From the NCBI GenBank assembly GCA_019915015.1, contig JAHBBC010000028.1, positions 434,001 to 498,000 on the forward strand: 64,000 nt of DNA, in the 5' to 3' direction. The notes below the pieces were generated by a model. The model searched no databases. It was not told where the DNA came from and was given only the letters and a program-made list of their open reading frames with translations. A program made the position numbers and the translations under genes. Position 1 is the stretch's first letter. Every line of letters begins with the position of its first letter. Below are positions 32,669-43,666 of this stretch, piece by piece. Origin of the DNA: Auriscalpium vulgare. Its lineage: Eukaryota; Basidiomycota; Agaricomycetes; Russulales; Auriscalpiaceae.

Positions 32669-34992
32669 TTACGCGTGCCCCGTGCCGCCCGGGGCGTAGC
32701 GCTTCTCGCCGATGGCGCCCTCGTGCGCGTACAGCGGCGCCATGGGCGGCACCTTCATGCGGAAGATGTATTTCTTGATGTTGTACGGCAGCGCCTTGAT
32801 CTGGTACGCCGCATGCGTGTGCGTCGGGACGTTGAACACTGCGGCGCCGTCAGTCTGCGTGCCTAGCGCGCACGGGCGGGGGGCGGGGGGACGCACCTTG
32901 GTCGAGCTCCTCGAGGGAGAGGGCCTTGGTCTCGGGGACGAAGAGTAGGATGAGGAAGAACCCGATGACGTTCCACCCGGCGTACCACCCGAACGCGCCC
33001 TGCGGCGTGAACGCGCCCAGCAGGCGCGGGAACGTGATCGCGACGATGAAGTTGCTGCGCGCGCGGTGAGTGAGTGGGCCGGCAGGGAGTGTGAGGTGGT
33101 ACGCACAAGAACCAGCACACGGAGGTGGCGAAGGACATGCCGATGTCGCGGATGTACAGCGGGAACGCCTCTGCGGAGTACGTGAAGGGCACGGGGCCCT
33201 CGCCGGGCGAGTACACGCAGTCGAACAGGTATATGCCGAGCGCGACGATGCCGATGCGCGCGTGGCCCTCCGGGATGTAGCTGTGCGGCATCAAGCATCA
33301 ACACCAGCCGCGCGCGGCGCAAGTGTGCACACTCACAATGCGAAGCCGGTGACGAGGAGGAAGACGGCCATGAGCGGGAAGGTGACGAGCAGGAGGTTGC
33401 GCCGCCCGAAGATGTCGATCGTGTACACGGCGGGGAGCGCCATGACGAAGTTGAGCGCGCCGAAGCCCCACGAGGCGAGCAGCGCCTGGATCTCGGTGAA
33501 GTTTGCCTGCCGGAAGATCGTGGACGAGTAGTACGCGATCACGTTGACGCCGCAGAACTGCTGCCTGTGGAACGCGTCAGGCGGGGTGAGCGGGCGGGGC
33601 ACAGAGGCGCGCACATGAACATGACGATGCCGGAGCCGAGCGCGGCGCGGCGGTTGCGCGGCACGGTGAAGAGCTCGATGTAGCGGTTGCGGCCGCGGGT
33701 GAGCTCGGCCTCGGTTTGCAGGAGAACGTGGATGTCTGGAGGGCATCGAGCGTCAACATGCGGCCGCACACCGCCGTGCGGGGAACTTACAGTAGAGGTC
33801 ACGCGCGGCCTGGATGCGGTGGTGGCGCAGGCGGTTGAGCGACTGGAACGCCTTGTCGTAGCGGCCCTTGAGCATGAGCCAGCGCGGCGACTCGGGGCAG
33901 AAGTACACCTGCGCCATGAGGAGCAGCGCGGGGACGCCAGCCTGCGGTGTAAGGTCAGCACGCAGCCGCGGATCGCGAGATGGAAGAGCGCACGGAGGCG
34001 AGCATGAGCCGCCAGTTGAGGCCCGTGATATGGGGCTTGTCGGGCACGCGGAAGAAGGCGAGGTCCGCGACGTAGCCCAGCATGATGCCGAACGCGGTCC
34101 ACATCTGCCACATCATGACGAGCCCGCCGCGGATGGCGGGCGGCGAGCACTCGGCGGCGTACACCGGGACGGTCGAGGACTTGGGGCCGATGCCGAGCCC
34201 GAGCACGAGGCGCGCGACGAAGAGGTGCGGCCATGAGTTCGTGACGCCCTGCCAGATGCACGAGAGGAAGGAGATGAGCGCGCAGATGAAGATGGTGCCG
34301 CGGCGGCCAAAGTAGCTGTTGAGCGGCTCTGTGAGCCAACAGCTAAGGACCGCGCAGCAGAGCTGTTGCGTTGCGTGAGCACACCAAATGACATTACGCG
34401 TGGACAAGGACGGACGTAGGGTGCAGAGTTGACGAGGCCGAGGATCCACTGGTTGCGGCCTGAGGTTGCGGGGTCGATGTTGAATTGGGGGGCGTAAAAG
34501 AGGTTGGCGCCGTTGATAACCGACTCGTCCATCTGTCGGCGATGAGATTAGATCAAGCGGGGGCAGGCACGTGCCACGCACTCCTTGCACGCACGCCGCC
34601 ATCGAACACAGGACCACCAGGTAGTACAGCGTCTTGGGCTGGTCCCACCGGTGCGTGAGCTCGCGGCGGAGCTTGACGCGGTCCGCCTCGCTGAGGCCCG
34701 GGATCGTCTCGAACGCGAGCGGGTCCTGCGCGAGCAGCGCGCCCTTCCTGAAGTCCTCCGCGAACTCGCCGAGGCCGTACTGTTGCGCAAACGCCTCTCC
34801 GTCGGACATGAGCTGCTCGTGCGAGATGCCCGCGAGGGGGTTGGCGAGCTTGACGTTCATGTTGGTGATGTCGTCGACATGCTGCACGTCCTGCTTCGCG
34901 TCCGAGTCGTGCTTCTCGCCGCGCGCATGCTTCTCGTCGTGGACGGACGAGACGGGTGAGTCGGGTTTCTCGATGGAGGGACGGGCGGACAT
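32669..34992 (-). CDS. Major facilitator superfamily sugar/polyol transporter
   Basis: A plasma-membrane sugar porter (SP family). ATG at 34992 opens a hydrophilic cytosolic N-terminus of about 110 residues ([20 protein letters not shown]), then TM1. Family signatures follow after splicing: [20 protein letters not shown] (GRR after TM2), [20 protein letters not shown] (the R-x-x-x-G-x-G region of TM4), [40 protein letters not shown] (PESPR loop), [20 protein letters not shown] (TM7), [20 protein letters not shown] and [17 protein letters not shown] (PETK). It ends at 32669 with a basic tail. Nine or so introns carry GT-AG sites. Ser/Thr/Lys-rich termini are typical of myo-inositol or hexose porters; the substrate cannot be told. 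Confidence 0.9.
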
Positions 34993-36622
34993 GGTGGAGG
35001 GGAAAGAGGGCCTCGTGGTCTGGCGCTCGGGGAGGTGGAGTGGGTTTTATAGGGCGCTGGCATGGGCGGGAGGAGGTTCTGTGGGTAGAAGTTGATGTGG
35101 GGAACTTCCTGGTGGGGAAGCCTGGTGAGACAGCTAGCGCCGGCCATCGTGGAGCCCCTCCCTAATTTCAAGTGTCCCGCACACACCGCCGGACCTCCCT
35201 TCTCCGTTTGGCGCCCCCCGAGTCCTCGCCCCGACCCACTTGTCTGTCTCAGACTGCAACGCGTCGCACCAGGCTCTCCACACATACGCGCCCGCTGTCC
35301 GACCAGCGGAGAAGACCTGGTAGTCACAGCAATGCCGTGACGCCGTCCACATATCGCAGAGCGATCAAAAACGACGCGTCTCGAAGCTGCCCGCAAGTCT
35401 TCTCCGTCCCACGTCGCCTCTTCTTTCCCTCTGACCGCCCGTTTTGTCCAGCACGCGGCCGCGCTCATATCAGCCCGCGCTCAATTCCATGTCGCGCACC
35501 CGCCAGGTTGGTGTGTTTACGGCTCGGACAGCCAAGGCGAGCCAAAGACTCTCGCGCGGGAGGCGGAGACGCGACGCTTTCCGCGCGTGGAGAACCTTCG
35601 TGATGTCACCGATCTGGGGTGCCGACTTGTTTTCGGCCCGATACCATCCCCGCGTCACTAGTCACTTGACCGACGCCCCGTCCCCGCAAACTGCGCACAG
35701 CGCGCGGTCACAGCGCCAACAGTTCTCCGCCGTCGGCAGCCTGCGCTCGACATAGCGCATCACGCAGTGCACTCGCACCGTGGTTCTCATCCTGAAGCTG
35801 GCCTTCACTCTTGACCTATTCGCGCGTCGACCGGAGTTATGATGCCCCGCCCGCGCACGATCAAACGAAAAGACGTCACACGACCTGGCGAGCGTACGCC
35901 CAAGACATTCCAGAGGCCTTCCCGGCCATCGATATGTTGCGTGCGCAGCGATACGCGACGCGACCTCAGCTCGGGATAAACGTCGACCCTTTTCGACCCC
36001 ACATCCATCACGGTTCCCCGCATCCCGATCCCGCATGCCGCAACAACCAGGCACCGTAGATACCGCTCCACAAATGCCACAACAAAATTCCCGAACGACC
36101 GGGAAAATGTTGCGTTCGTCTCGTGCTCTCGTACATACGTCGCCGTCGACGCTTGCAGGTGTGTTATTGATACCCGGCCCCACGGGCTACATACTGATAC
36201 GAGCGTGCGTGCATGATCCGCCTCCATACCGCACCGGCACTGATGTACAGTATCCGTGCGGATCACTCGGCACGCGGTACATGCTAGATCACGCTTCAGC
36301 GCGAGAGTTCCGCGCCGCCCCGCCCATGCGATGTCTTCGCCTTCGCGATCACAGCGCTCGCGAGCCCCACCCGCGAAGCGCGAAGCAAGCTTACACTCTT
36401 GATCCTAGCAAGCGCTTCCCCGCGTTCGACGAAGACCCCGCGCGGGGCATCGAGTGCAATTGTCTTGAGTATGTAGACAGGTGGCAGTGCGTGCCGGCGG
36501 ACGTCCTGAAATATTGTCTCCTCGAGTCATTCAGCGCCTCTTTCGCCATTGCACTTCCTATCACTTGATGGCCTGCTTGAGCCATGGCAAGCTTGAGCCA
36601 GCTTGAGCTTGAACAGTTGCTG

Positions 36623-36649
36623 CCACCGAGTTACTTAGTAACTCGGTGG
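36623..36649. repeat. Perfect 12-bp inverted repeat with TTA loop
   Basis: CCACCGAGTTAC, TTA, GTAACTCGGTGG. No T-run follows and no gene end is near, so a terminator role is not suggested. Confidence 0.8.
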
Positions 36650-37674
36650 GCAGATGTAACTCAGAGTCAGTTACTCGTCGCCGCGCCGGCCGACAGCAGC
36701 CGACAGCCCAACAAGCCGGCGCCGATCGCGCTCATAAGCTCCGACAGTGCCGGCCGGCGGGACGGCGGCATCCGCTTATGTGTCCCGCCATCCCTTCCCG
36801 CGCCTCTCCCGCAACATGTCGGTTTCGAACGGTATACTAAGACAGATCAACTTTCATCTGTCAAAGTCAGCTACGGAGAGTCGGAGACTAACACCTAGCC
36901 GCCCGCACTAGTATAGAAGATGCGCAGGACGGCTCGCGCACGACAATTGGCCGATACGCACGGCGCGCGGCGCCGGCGGTTCATTCATTTGATTCATGCA
37001 GCCGAGCAGTCGAGCTTTCGCGGGCGTCCTGGCTGTCCTGATGCCCGCCGCCGCTGGCGGCTGCGCAAAGACACGCGGCGTGCCGGGGCTCGCAGTAAAT
37101 AAATATATAGACATGCGCCAGGTCATGATGGGCGTGGCTCGCCTGCAGGGACGGCGGAGACCGGGCTGCCGTACATAACACTCGAGTTCATAAAGCAAGG
37201 GCTGGACAATTGCGCTGTACGTCTGATAGAGATGGATGGTTGCAGATTGGGGCCTTCGCGTGGGGCACCAGCTGCCTTTCCGAGTACAATACATACCTAT
37301 ATATGCTGCTGCCGTTTCGTTACCTGTGGCGTCCGAAAGCACCATTTTCCCGATCCTTCTGATCAAGGGTTGCAACACTTTGCAGCTCACACGCTGCCAC
37401 GACGGGACACGGCAACGAAGAAAGATAGCGCAACGATGTGGCGCAGATGCGGACATTTTTACACACAGCAGGGTTATATACATGCAGACCACAATGCAGA
37501 GACGATATGCGAGAAAGTAGTGTAGGAGGGTCCGAGCAACGATATGGATGTGGGGAGCAGAAGAGAGGAAGGGGGCGAATTGACGGAATGGACGGTCCAG
37601 GGCCGGAGAGTTGCCGAAAGTCGAGTGTGCCGGGAGAGTCGGAGGAGAGTCGAAGGGAAGGGTGGCGGGCGGGC

Positions 37675-37713
37675 GAGTCGGTCGGGGGAGTCGGTCGGGG
37701 GAGTCGGTCGGGG
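37675..37713 (+). repeat. 13-bp G-rich tandem repeat, 3 copies
   Basis: The unit GAGTCGGTCGGGG starts at 37675, 37688 and 37701. With the following GGGG it provides four G-runs, a possible quadruplex. Confidence 0.75.
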
Positions 37714-37928
37714 GAATGGGGCGTCGGGAATGGCGGATGTCGTGTCGGGTGGCGGCAGTCGATTGGCGGATTGGCTGGCTGGAGATAAACAGAAGGGTCG
37801 TCGGCTAGCATTTTGTCGGCCGGTCGGAGGATCAGCAGATAGAAAAGTATAAAAAGCGCCTGGGTTGGGCCTGGGCGAGGGAGTCGGCGAGATAGGAAGG
37901 GGATGTGATCTGACAAGTCGGAAGGGTG

Positions 37929-38619
37929 TCAGTAGTCGGGGTCGATCATTTCGATGGCGCCGCATTGCTCGCAGTGGCTCCACATCGAACGCTGGCCGTT
38001 CGTCCCCGACTGGCACGCCATGCGTAGTTTGGGGATCTGGGTACACGCGCTGCAACACAAGCACAAGAGAGACAGAGACGGAATGCGTCAGCGAACGTCG
38101 ACAACGAGGTACTCCAGAGAGCGAGAGACCAGACGGCGCGGCGGAGACACTAACCCGTGATGAAGAAGCGAGTTCTTAGGGTCGAGGAGACCGACGGGCT
38201 TCTGGGCCGGAGGAGGTGTGTGTCTCGTGAAAGCGTACGCGTCAGTGTCAACACCCTCAGTAGTGGCGAAGAAGGGGTTGGGGTAGAGGTTAAACACTGG
38301 ATAGCTCGCTGTCAGATCCTGTCAAACGGTATGAGACGCGCATATAAGCGGGCTACTCACCAGGCGTCGAGCTGGTCGAAGTCGTGCTCGAGTTCGAGTC
38401 AAGGCGGAGGTGGTGCTGCTCGGGCGTGACAGGCGACGCCGACGACGCGTCGGACATCTCGACGTCGGGGTCAGGCTGGTAGGCGGGGAATGGGACAAGC
38501 CTGAGCTGCTTCGCCTAGAAAGAAGTGAGACACGCGCCGCGTCGCGCCAACGTATTGGTACGTACGCTGCGAGCAGAGGAATCAACCTCGTCGGTGTCGA
38601 ACTTCCTCTTGATAGCCAT
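37929..38619 (-). CDS. Small conserved fungal protein with C-terminal Cys motif
   Basis: Four exons on the minus strand. ATG at 38619 begins MAIKRKFDTDEVDSSARS, a basic, nuclear-localisation-like start. Next come KQLRLVPFPAYQPDPDVEMS with a Ser/Thr-rich stretch, then YPVFNLYPNPFFATTEGVDT, QKPVGLLDPKNSLLHHG, and across an intron ACTQIPKLRMACQSGTNGQR, SMWSHCEQCGAIEMIDPDY, stop at 37929. The C-terminal C-x9-C...C-x2-C arrangement could bind one zinc ion. I believe similar short proteins occur across Agaricomycetes, without known function. It is divergently placed 478 bp from the APQ12-like gene. Confidence 0.7.
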
Positions 38620-39096
38620 AGAATGAAGCGTGAAGGAAGTATAAAGGGGGGTATGAAGGGACTGGGCGCGGAGGTGCGAGAGGGGCTCTGGCAAGCTTGG
38701 GAAGGTACAGGTTTTGAATAGATCCAAGTTCTTATACACGGGCATGTTTGCGCGTATTTGCTCTCAGGTCGGCGGACTCGAACCCCAAAAATCAATTACA
38801 TAAATGGCGACCGTGCGACAATCTGCCAGATTTACCCGGGCCGGGCATGCCGGGGCGTACAGAGTCCGAGGAATTGCGGCAAATGCACCCAAATGGGGCG
38901 ATGCCCAGGGCAGTTCCGGGGCGTGCCGAGGCCGATAGAGACAGAATCTGAGAACCTTCGTCACAGCGTCACAGCGGCATATCCGTGCGTCACACCGCGG
39001 CTGGTGGCACAGCGCAACTTCGCATCTGTCCGACTTGCTTCACAGGCAGTCTGGGTCCACGGCAACGTCGACGGGCTGTGCGTCTTCGTCGTCGAC

Positions 39097-39843
39097 ATGC
39101 CCAACATCAACGATCCCGCCGACGTCCCCCTCCCCGCCTTCCTCGACCCGCTCCTCGCCTACCTCGCCTCCGTCCTCCCCGCCGACGTCTACGCCATCCT
39201 CCTCAACCTCTCCGCCCACGCGCTCTCCCTCCTCACCTCCCTCCTCCACCTCGCCTCCGCCATCACCTGGAACCCCGCCGACTGGGACGCCCACAAAATC
39301 ATCCCACCCCTCATCACCCTCCTCGCCGCCTACCTCGCGCTGCTCAGCGCATACCGCACCACGACCTGGATCTTCCGCACGACCTTCTTCTTCCTCAAGT
39401 GGGGCGCGCTCCTCGGTGCACTTTTCGGTGGCGCCGGGTGGTTCATGGGCGCCCAGGCGGGCGCCGGCGGCGTCGTGCCCGCGCTCACGGGGCTGCTCCT
39501 CGACCTGGTGAACGGGCGCGCACAGGATGCGGCGGGCGGCACGCGCCCCCAGGGCAGGCCGCGGCCGAAGGCGTGGGAGCCGTTCGACCGGCACCGCGAG
39601 TGGCAGCACGAGCACGAGGAGACCCAGCGGGGCACGGACCACAGCGCGGCGGAGGAGGTGCAGCGCTTTGTTGCGGACGTGATGGGCAGGGTGCGCGAGG
39701 GCGGCTGGTGGGAGGCCGTGCGCGGCGCGGCGGCCGGGCTCGCGCAGGGCGAGGCGGGGGAGCACGACGAGGCGGCGTCGCCGCGGCGGAAGCAGCCATC
39801 GCGGAAGGCGAAGAGTAAGACGAAGCAGCCGCGCTCGCGATAG
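39097..39843 (+). CDS. APQ12-like nuclear-envelope/ER membrane protein
   Basis: Single exon, 248 residues; ATG at 39097 (MPNINDPADVPLPAFLDPLL). Two hydrophobic segments: YAILLNLSAHALSLLTSLLH (about residues 30-50) and IIPPLITLLAAYLALLSAYR followed by TTFFFLKWGALLGALFGGAG (about 68-120). The soluble tail is charged and basic (WEPFDRHREWQHEHEETQRG, then RRKQPSRKAKSKTKQPRSR). The pattern matches the APQ12 family, which acts in nuclear pore biogenesis and lipid homeostasis at the nuclear envelope. The family call is moderate because similarity in this class rests mostly on the membrane region. The frame stays open upstream to 38758 but without family features. Confidence 0.62.
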   Translation: MPNINDPADVPLPAFLDPLLAYLASVLPADVYAILLNLSAHALSLLTSLLHLASAITWNPADWDAHKIIPPLITLLAAYLALLSAYRTTTWIFRTTFFFLKWGALLGALFGGAGWFMGAQAGAGGVVPALTGLLLDLVNGRAQDAAGGTRPQGRPRPKAWEPFDRHREWQHEHEETQRGTDHSAAEEVQRFVADVMGRVREGGWWEAVRGAAAGLAQGEAGEHDEAASPRRKQPSRKAKSKTKQPRSR

Positions 39844-40066
39844 CTTGGATATGCTATGATTCACGATTCACGATCGAATTGGCTTGCTTCATTGTAATTT
39901 AGTTATAGACGGCATCTATGTATCCTTACCGCACCAAGCTGTTTTATCCCGCTGCCACTCGTACGGAACTCGCATGGAATCTATTACTGCCCCGGCGTCC
40001 CGGAGGAAGCGAACAAGGGCCAATAGAAAGCAACAAAGCAACACATGGCGCACTGTATGTAGTGGC

Positions 40067-40773
40067 CTACGCAGGCGTCGCCGGCGATGCTTCCTTTGGC
40101 TTCCCGTAACGGTAGCTGCGGAGAAACACCCGTCAGAATCGCATATGATGGACTGCAGGAAGGAGAGGCAGGATACGCACTTCCCGATGCGGACCAATTG
40201 GCCGAGGCCTGTCGAGCCGACGAAGAAGTTGACCTGTCCAGCGCACGCGGCAAGGAAGATGTGAGCGCACGAAAAGGCGGGAAATTGCGATAGAGGACGT
40301 ACGGCGGCGAGAGAGTAGTTCACGGGTGTGATGACCATCGAGTAGCGCACCCAGATGAAGCCCGTCGCGGCGAGGGCTGCGTGAGGCCATCGGACGATCG
40401 TCAGTTAGGATGTGGAAAGGCAGATTTGTGTGGGCGCACGCACCGACGTTCTGCGACACGCTCAGGTTCTCCGCAGGGCGGCCAAGGTCCCTCACTCCAG
40501 CAGCGACCAAGCACCACTTCATCATTGGCGCCCAGAAGAACACCGTCTTCGGGCCTGTACGGCGTCCCGCGCCGATGAATACCAGACGAGCGACGTCAAT
40601 CCACACATGAAAAAGCAGGACACAGGTAGCCAAAACGCCAGAGGATAGCGGAAAAGAGCGCAATGAGCACCAGTTAGCAGGTTGTGCGAAATGTTCGGCT
40701 CGCACGCACCTGCGGGGTGGTTCATGAACGCCGTGAATTTGGACGTTGTCGCCGTCGCTGCTGCTCCCGACAT
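40067..40773 (-). CDS. Mitochondrial pyruvate carrier subunit (MPC2-like), copy 1
   Basis: A small inner-mitochondrial-membrane carrier subunit importing pyruvate. Five exons: MSGAAATATTSKFTAFMNHP, then KTVFFWAPMMKWCLVAAGVR and PAENLSVSQNV, ALAATGFIWVRYSMVITPVN, VNFFVGSTGLGQLVRIGK, and YRYGKPKEASPATPA, stop at 40067. The W-A-P-x-x-K-W motif of helix 1, the LSVSQN loop and the F-x-W-x-R-Y-S helix are MPC hallmarks. All junctions are GT-AG. The gene duplicated in tandem with the copy at 41126-41829, same strand. Both share the upstream motif TTTGCTCAAAGATAYGATGG near the ATG. Confidence 0.9.
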
Positions 40774-41125
40774 ATTTGCTCAAAGATACGATGGGATAAA
40801 GAGAGGGAGAGGGACGGCTTTTTCGGAGGGAGAGCAAGTGAGAAGGGAGTCAGTGGGGAGGAAGGGAAGGATTGTGCTGTACGTAATGGCTCGGACGTCA
40901 CGGACTGGCGCGTGGGTCGTCCGACAGGCCCGAAAGCGCTCGTCGTCATTGAGAGGGACGAAATAATGTGCTGGAATCGTATAGCAAAGCCAGCACAGGG
41001 TACTAATCAGCATATTTACGGTATGCTGTACGCTGTCACTGTCTCGCTGCCAGGAATCTATACTGCCTCGGCATCTATGAGGATGTGAACAAGGGGAGAG
41101 AGGAAGCAAAGCAACATGACTCGGA

Positions 41126-41829
41126 CTACGCAGGCGTCGCCGGCGCTGCTTCCTTTGGCTGCCCGTACCGATGGCTGCGAAGAAAACTGAGCAAACGATG
41201 GAATACTGGGAGTTTAAGACGCACTTCGCGATGCGGATCAACTGGCCGAGGCCTGTCGAGCCCACGAAGACATTCACCTGTCCAGCACAAGGTGAGCACA
41301 CGCAGTGCGGAAACTGCGACGCAGAACGTACGGCGGCGAGGGAGTAGTTGACGGGTGTGATGACCATCGACCAGCGCACCCAGATGAAGCCGGTCGCGGC
41401 CAGGGCTGGCCACGGTCAGTTAACACACGAGAACAACTCGTCAGTCCGACTTCGCAGGAACAAAGTGAAGGCAGACTGCACGCACCGACATTTTGCGACA
41501 CGCTCAGATTCTCCGCGGGGCGGCTGAGATCCTTCACCCCAGCAGCGACCAAGCACCACTTCATGGCCGGCGCCCAGAAGAACACCGTCTTTGGGCCTAA
41601 TCCGCGTACCGCGCCGACGGATACCAGACGAGTGACGTTAATCCATCCATCCGCGCGTGCGAGAGCAGGACACAGGCAGTCGTAACACCAGAGGATAACA
41701 GAGAAGAGGATAGCAGACACCAGTCAGCAGGGTGTGCGACTCCGAGATGTTCGGCTCGCACGCACCTGCGGGATGGTTCATGAACGCAGTGAACTTGGAA
41801 GTCGTCGCTGCTGCTGCTGCTCCCGACAT
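41126..41829 (-). CDS. Mitochondrial pyruvate carrier subunit (MPC2-like), copy 2
   Basis: Tandem duplicate of copy 1 with the same five-exon structure. ATG at 41829 (MSGAAAAATTSKFTAFMNHP). It keeps KTVFFWAPAMKWCLVAAGVK, RPAENLSVSQN, ATGFIWVRWSMVITPVNYSL and NVFVGSTGLGQLIRIAK, ending HRYGQPKEAAPATPA at 41126. Differences from copy 1 are mostly conservative (M to A in helix 1, Y to W before SMVIT). A GA microsatellite (about 41860-41880) lies just upstream. With two intact copies, differential expression is plausible but not visible here. Confidence 0.9.
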
Positions 41830-41857
41830 GTTTGCTCAAAGATATGATGGGTGTTGA

Positions 41858-41880
41858 AGAGAGAGAGAGAGAGAGAGAGG
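41858..41880 (+). repeat. (GA)n microsatellite
   Basis: About eleven GA dinucleotides in the 5' flank of MPC copy 2. Confidence 0.85.
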
Positions 41881-42301
41881 AATGGCTTCTTCGGGCAGAG
41901 AGTGATTGAGAACACTGAGTCAGCTGAGGAAAGCCTGCTGCGTTGCCGCCGTATGTCACAATATTGTTTCGGACATGCTGTCTGAGTCAAGTGCTGCCGA
42001 CCCTTATATTCAAAACGACTATCTTCTGATCAAGACACAGAGGCGATCAATGAAATTCACCCGAAATTGGGAGATATTATGAGGATGATAGAGGCGCGCA
42101 GACTCAACTGGTAGGGTACAGTGGGCGCGCAACTGCTGGGTACAAGATAGGGCATGGTGAAGCGGGTATCCAGGAGCCACCGCAATTACAGTGATATAAA
42201 GCAAACAAACTACATCAGCGTATCAGAGTGGTCTTACAACACGGGACGCGCATAATTACAATGTACACATAACTTATCTTCTGCCTGCACCCTTCTCATT
42301 C

Positions 42302-43666
42302 TCAATAGTAACCACCGTACCGCGAAAGGCTGCGGTGCCTCTTGTGGTGATGGTGGTGGTGGCGCCCATGCCGATGATGCTTCGACGGCCGCTCAATCAC
42401 GATAGTCGACGGCTGTCCGCCATACTGTCCCCCGGGGTACGACCCGTACGTACCCGCACCGTACACGCCGCCACCATACTGGTTGTGGCTGTACACGGTG
42501 CCGTAGCCAGGCATATACGTTCCCTGCATCGTGCCCGCGTACCCGCCGCCATACGGCGTGAGCGCGCCGCCCATGCTCGGCAGGGGCGTGTACATCCCAC
42601 CGCCGCCGCCCAGGTATGGCGTCGATCCGGGTAGACTGGCGGGGTACGGCGTCATGGGGCTCGGCGCGACGGAGATGGGCATGCCCATGCCGGGCCCCGG
42701 CGTGAGCGCGCGGCGCGAGTACAACGGGTCGCCGTCGTCGAATACGGAGCCCCCGTATGAGGAGCCGCCGAAGGAGCCGCGCCGCCCGCGGTAGTACGAG
42801 CCGCCGCCGCCACCGAGGCCCTCGAGCTCGCCCTGGCTGACGAGCATGTGTGCGGTCGCCGCTGCGGCCTCCGAGGCGACCTGTAGCCCGTACTGGTCGT
42901 GACCGCGCCCGGTGTCCTGCCATAGGCGGGCGACTGGAGGAGCACGTGGTACAAGCGGCGTTGCAGGTGAATGGACGTGAAAGTGGACGGGGGTGGGAAA
43001 GCAAACGCGCGGAGGTCAGACGCCGATCGATCATCAGGATTAGGGCAGCCGCTGCGCACCTTCTGCGACGGCGAGGCCCGCGAGGGCCTCGCGCTGCCGC
43101 TCGTAGTCGTCGAGCACGTATGAGTACGCGGACGAGTTATACCGGAACTGGCGGAAGGCCTCGTACGCGGCGGCGCTGCCGATCTCGTTGGGCATCATGC
43201 GCGTGACTTCACCCTGACACAGCATGGACGGTTAAGGGGTGGGGGACGTACGAGGCCGCCGTACGCGCGGCGGTGAAAGTGTCGGGCTTCGTGCAAGCCC
43301 ATGCCCATCGCGCCAGACCCGAGGCGGTTCATGGCATAGTGGTACAGAGACCTGTAGAGCTAATTAGTGGTCTGCCAAGCCTAACACCGCCCTCGACTTA
43401 CGGATCATTGTTCATGCCGTGGGCGTTGTAGTAGTCGAGCCCAGTCCCTTCAGAAGGACAAATCAGTCTACCTCGACGCCAACCGGCACCGCATCGCTAC
43501 GTACATGTCGGCTGTGGCTGGTAGCTGGGCATCGGCGGCGGCCCAAACTGGAACTACATCGTGCCGGGTATTCAGCATATTGACTCCACAGCATCGCAGC
43601 ACCGCGAGCGCCCACCTGGTTCGTGCCCCACCCGGGGAGATTGCTCTGGTAGTAATTGTAGGACAT
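42302..43666 (-). CDS. Gly/Tyr-rich protein with C-terminal His tract
   Basis: Multi-exon; ATG at 43666 (MSYNYYQSNLPGWGTNQVGA). Folded-looking exons follow: DPLYHYAMNRLGSGAMGMGL with HEARHFHRRAYGG, GEVTRMMPNEIGSAAAYEAF with RQFRYNSSAYSYVLDDYERQ, then LWQDTGRGHDQYGLQVASEA. The last third is low complexity: GSYYRGRRGSFGGSSYGG, repeated PYGGGYAG/QYGGG elements, and a tail with GRHHHHHHKRHRSLSRYGGY. I know similar basidiomycete proteins (conserved D-T-G-R-x-x-D-Q-Y-G-L block) but not their function. The six-His run and repeated Y-G-G could drive condensation or metal binding, which is inference. Stop at 42302. Confidence 0.72.

Larger units (their letters stand above)
34993..37928. other. Long intergenic region
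   Basis: About 2.9 kb. 34993-35100 is the MFS promoter (TTTATAG near 35045). 35150-36560 is moderately GC-rich with only shadow frames. It contains a 12-bp-stem hairpin (36623-36649), AGCTTGAGC words (36590-36620) related to those at 11.2-12.9 kb, and a 13-bp G-rich repeat (37675-37713). No gene recognised. Confidence 0.5.

Noticed and set aside
36584..36898. 104-codon + strand frame
   Set aside because: Overlaps repeats and a hairpin, no homology pattern, no intron or promoter support.
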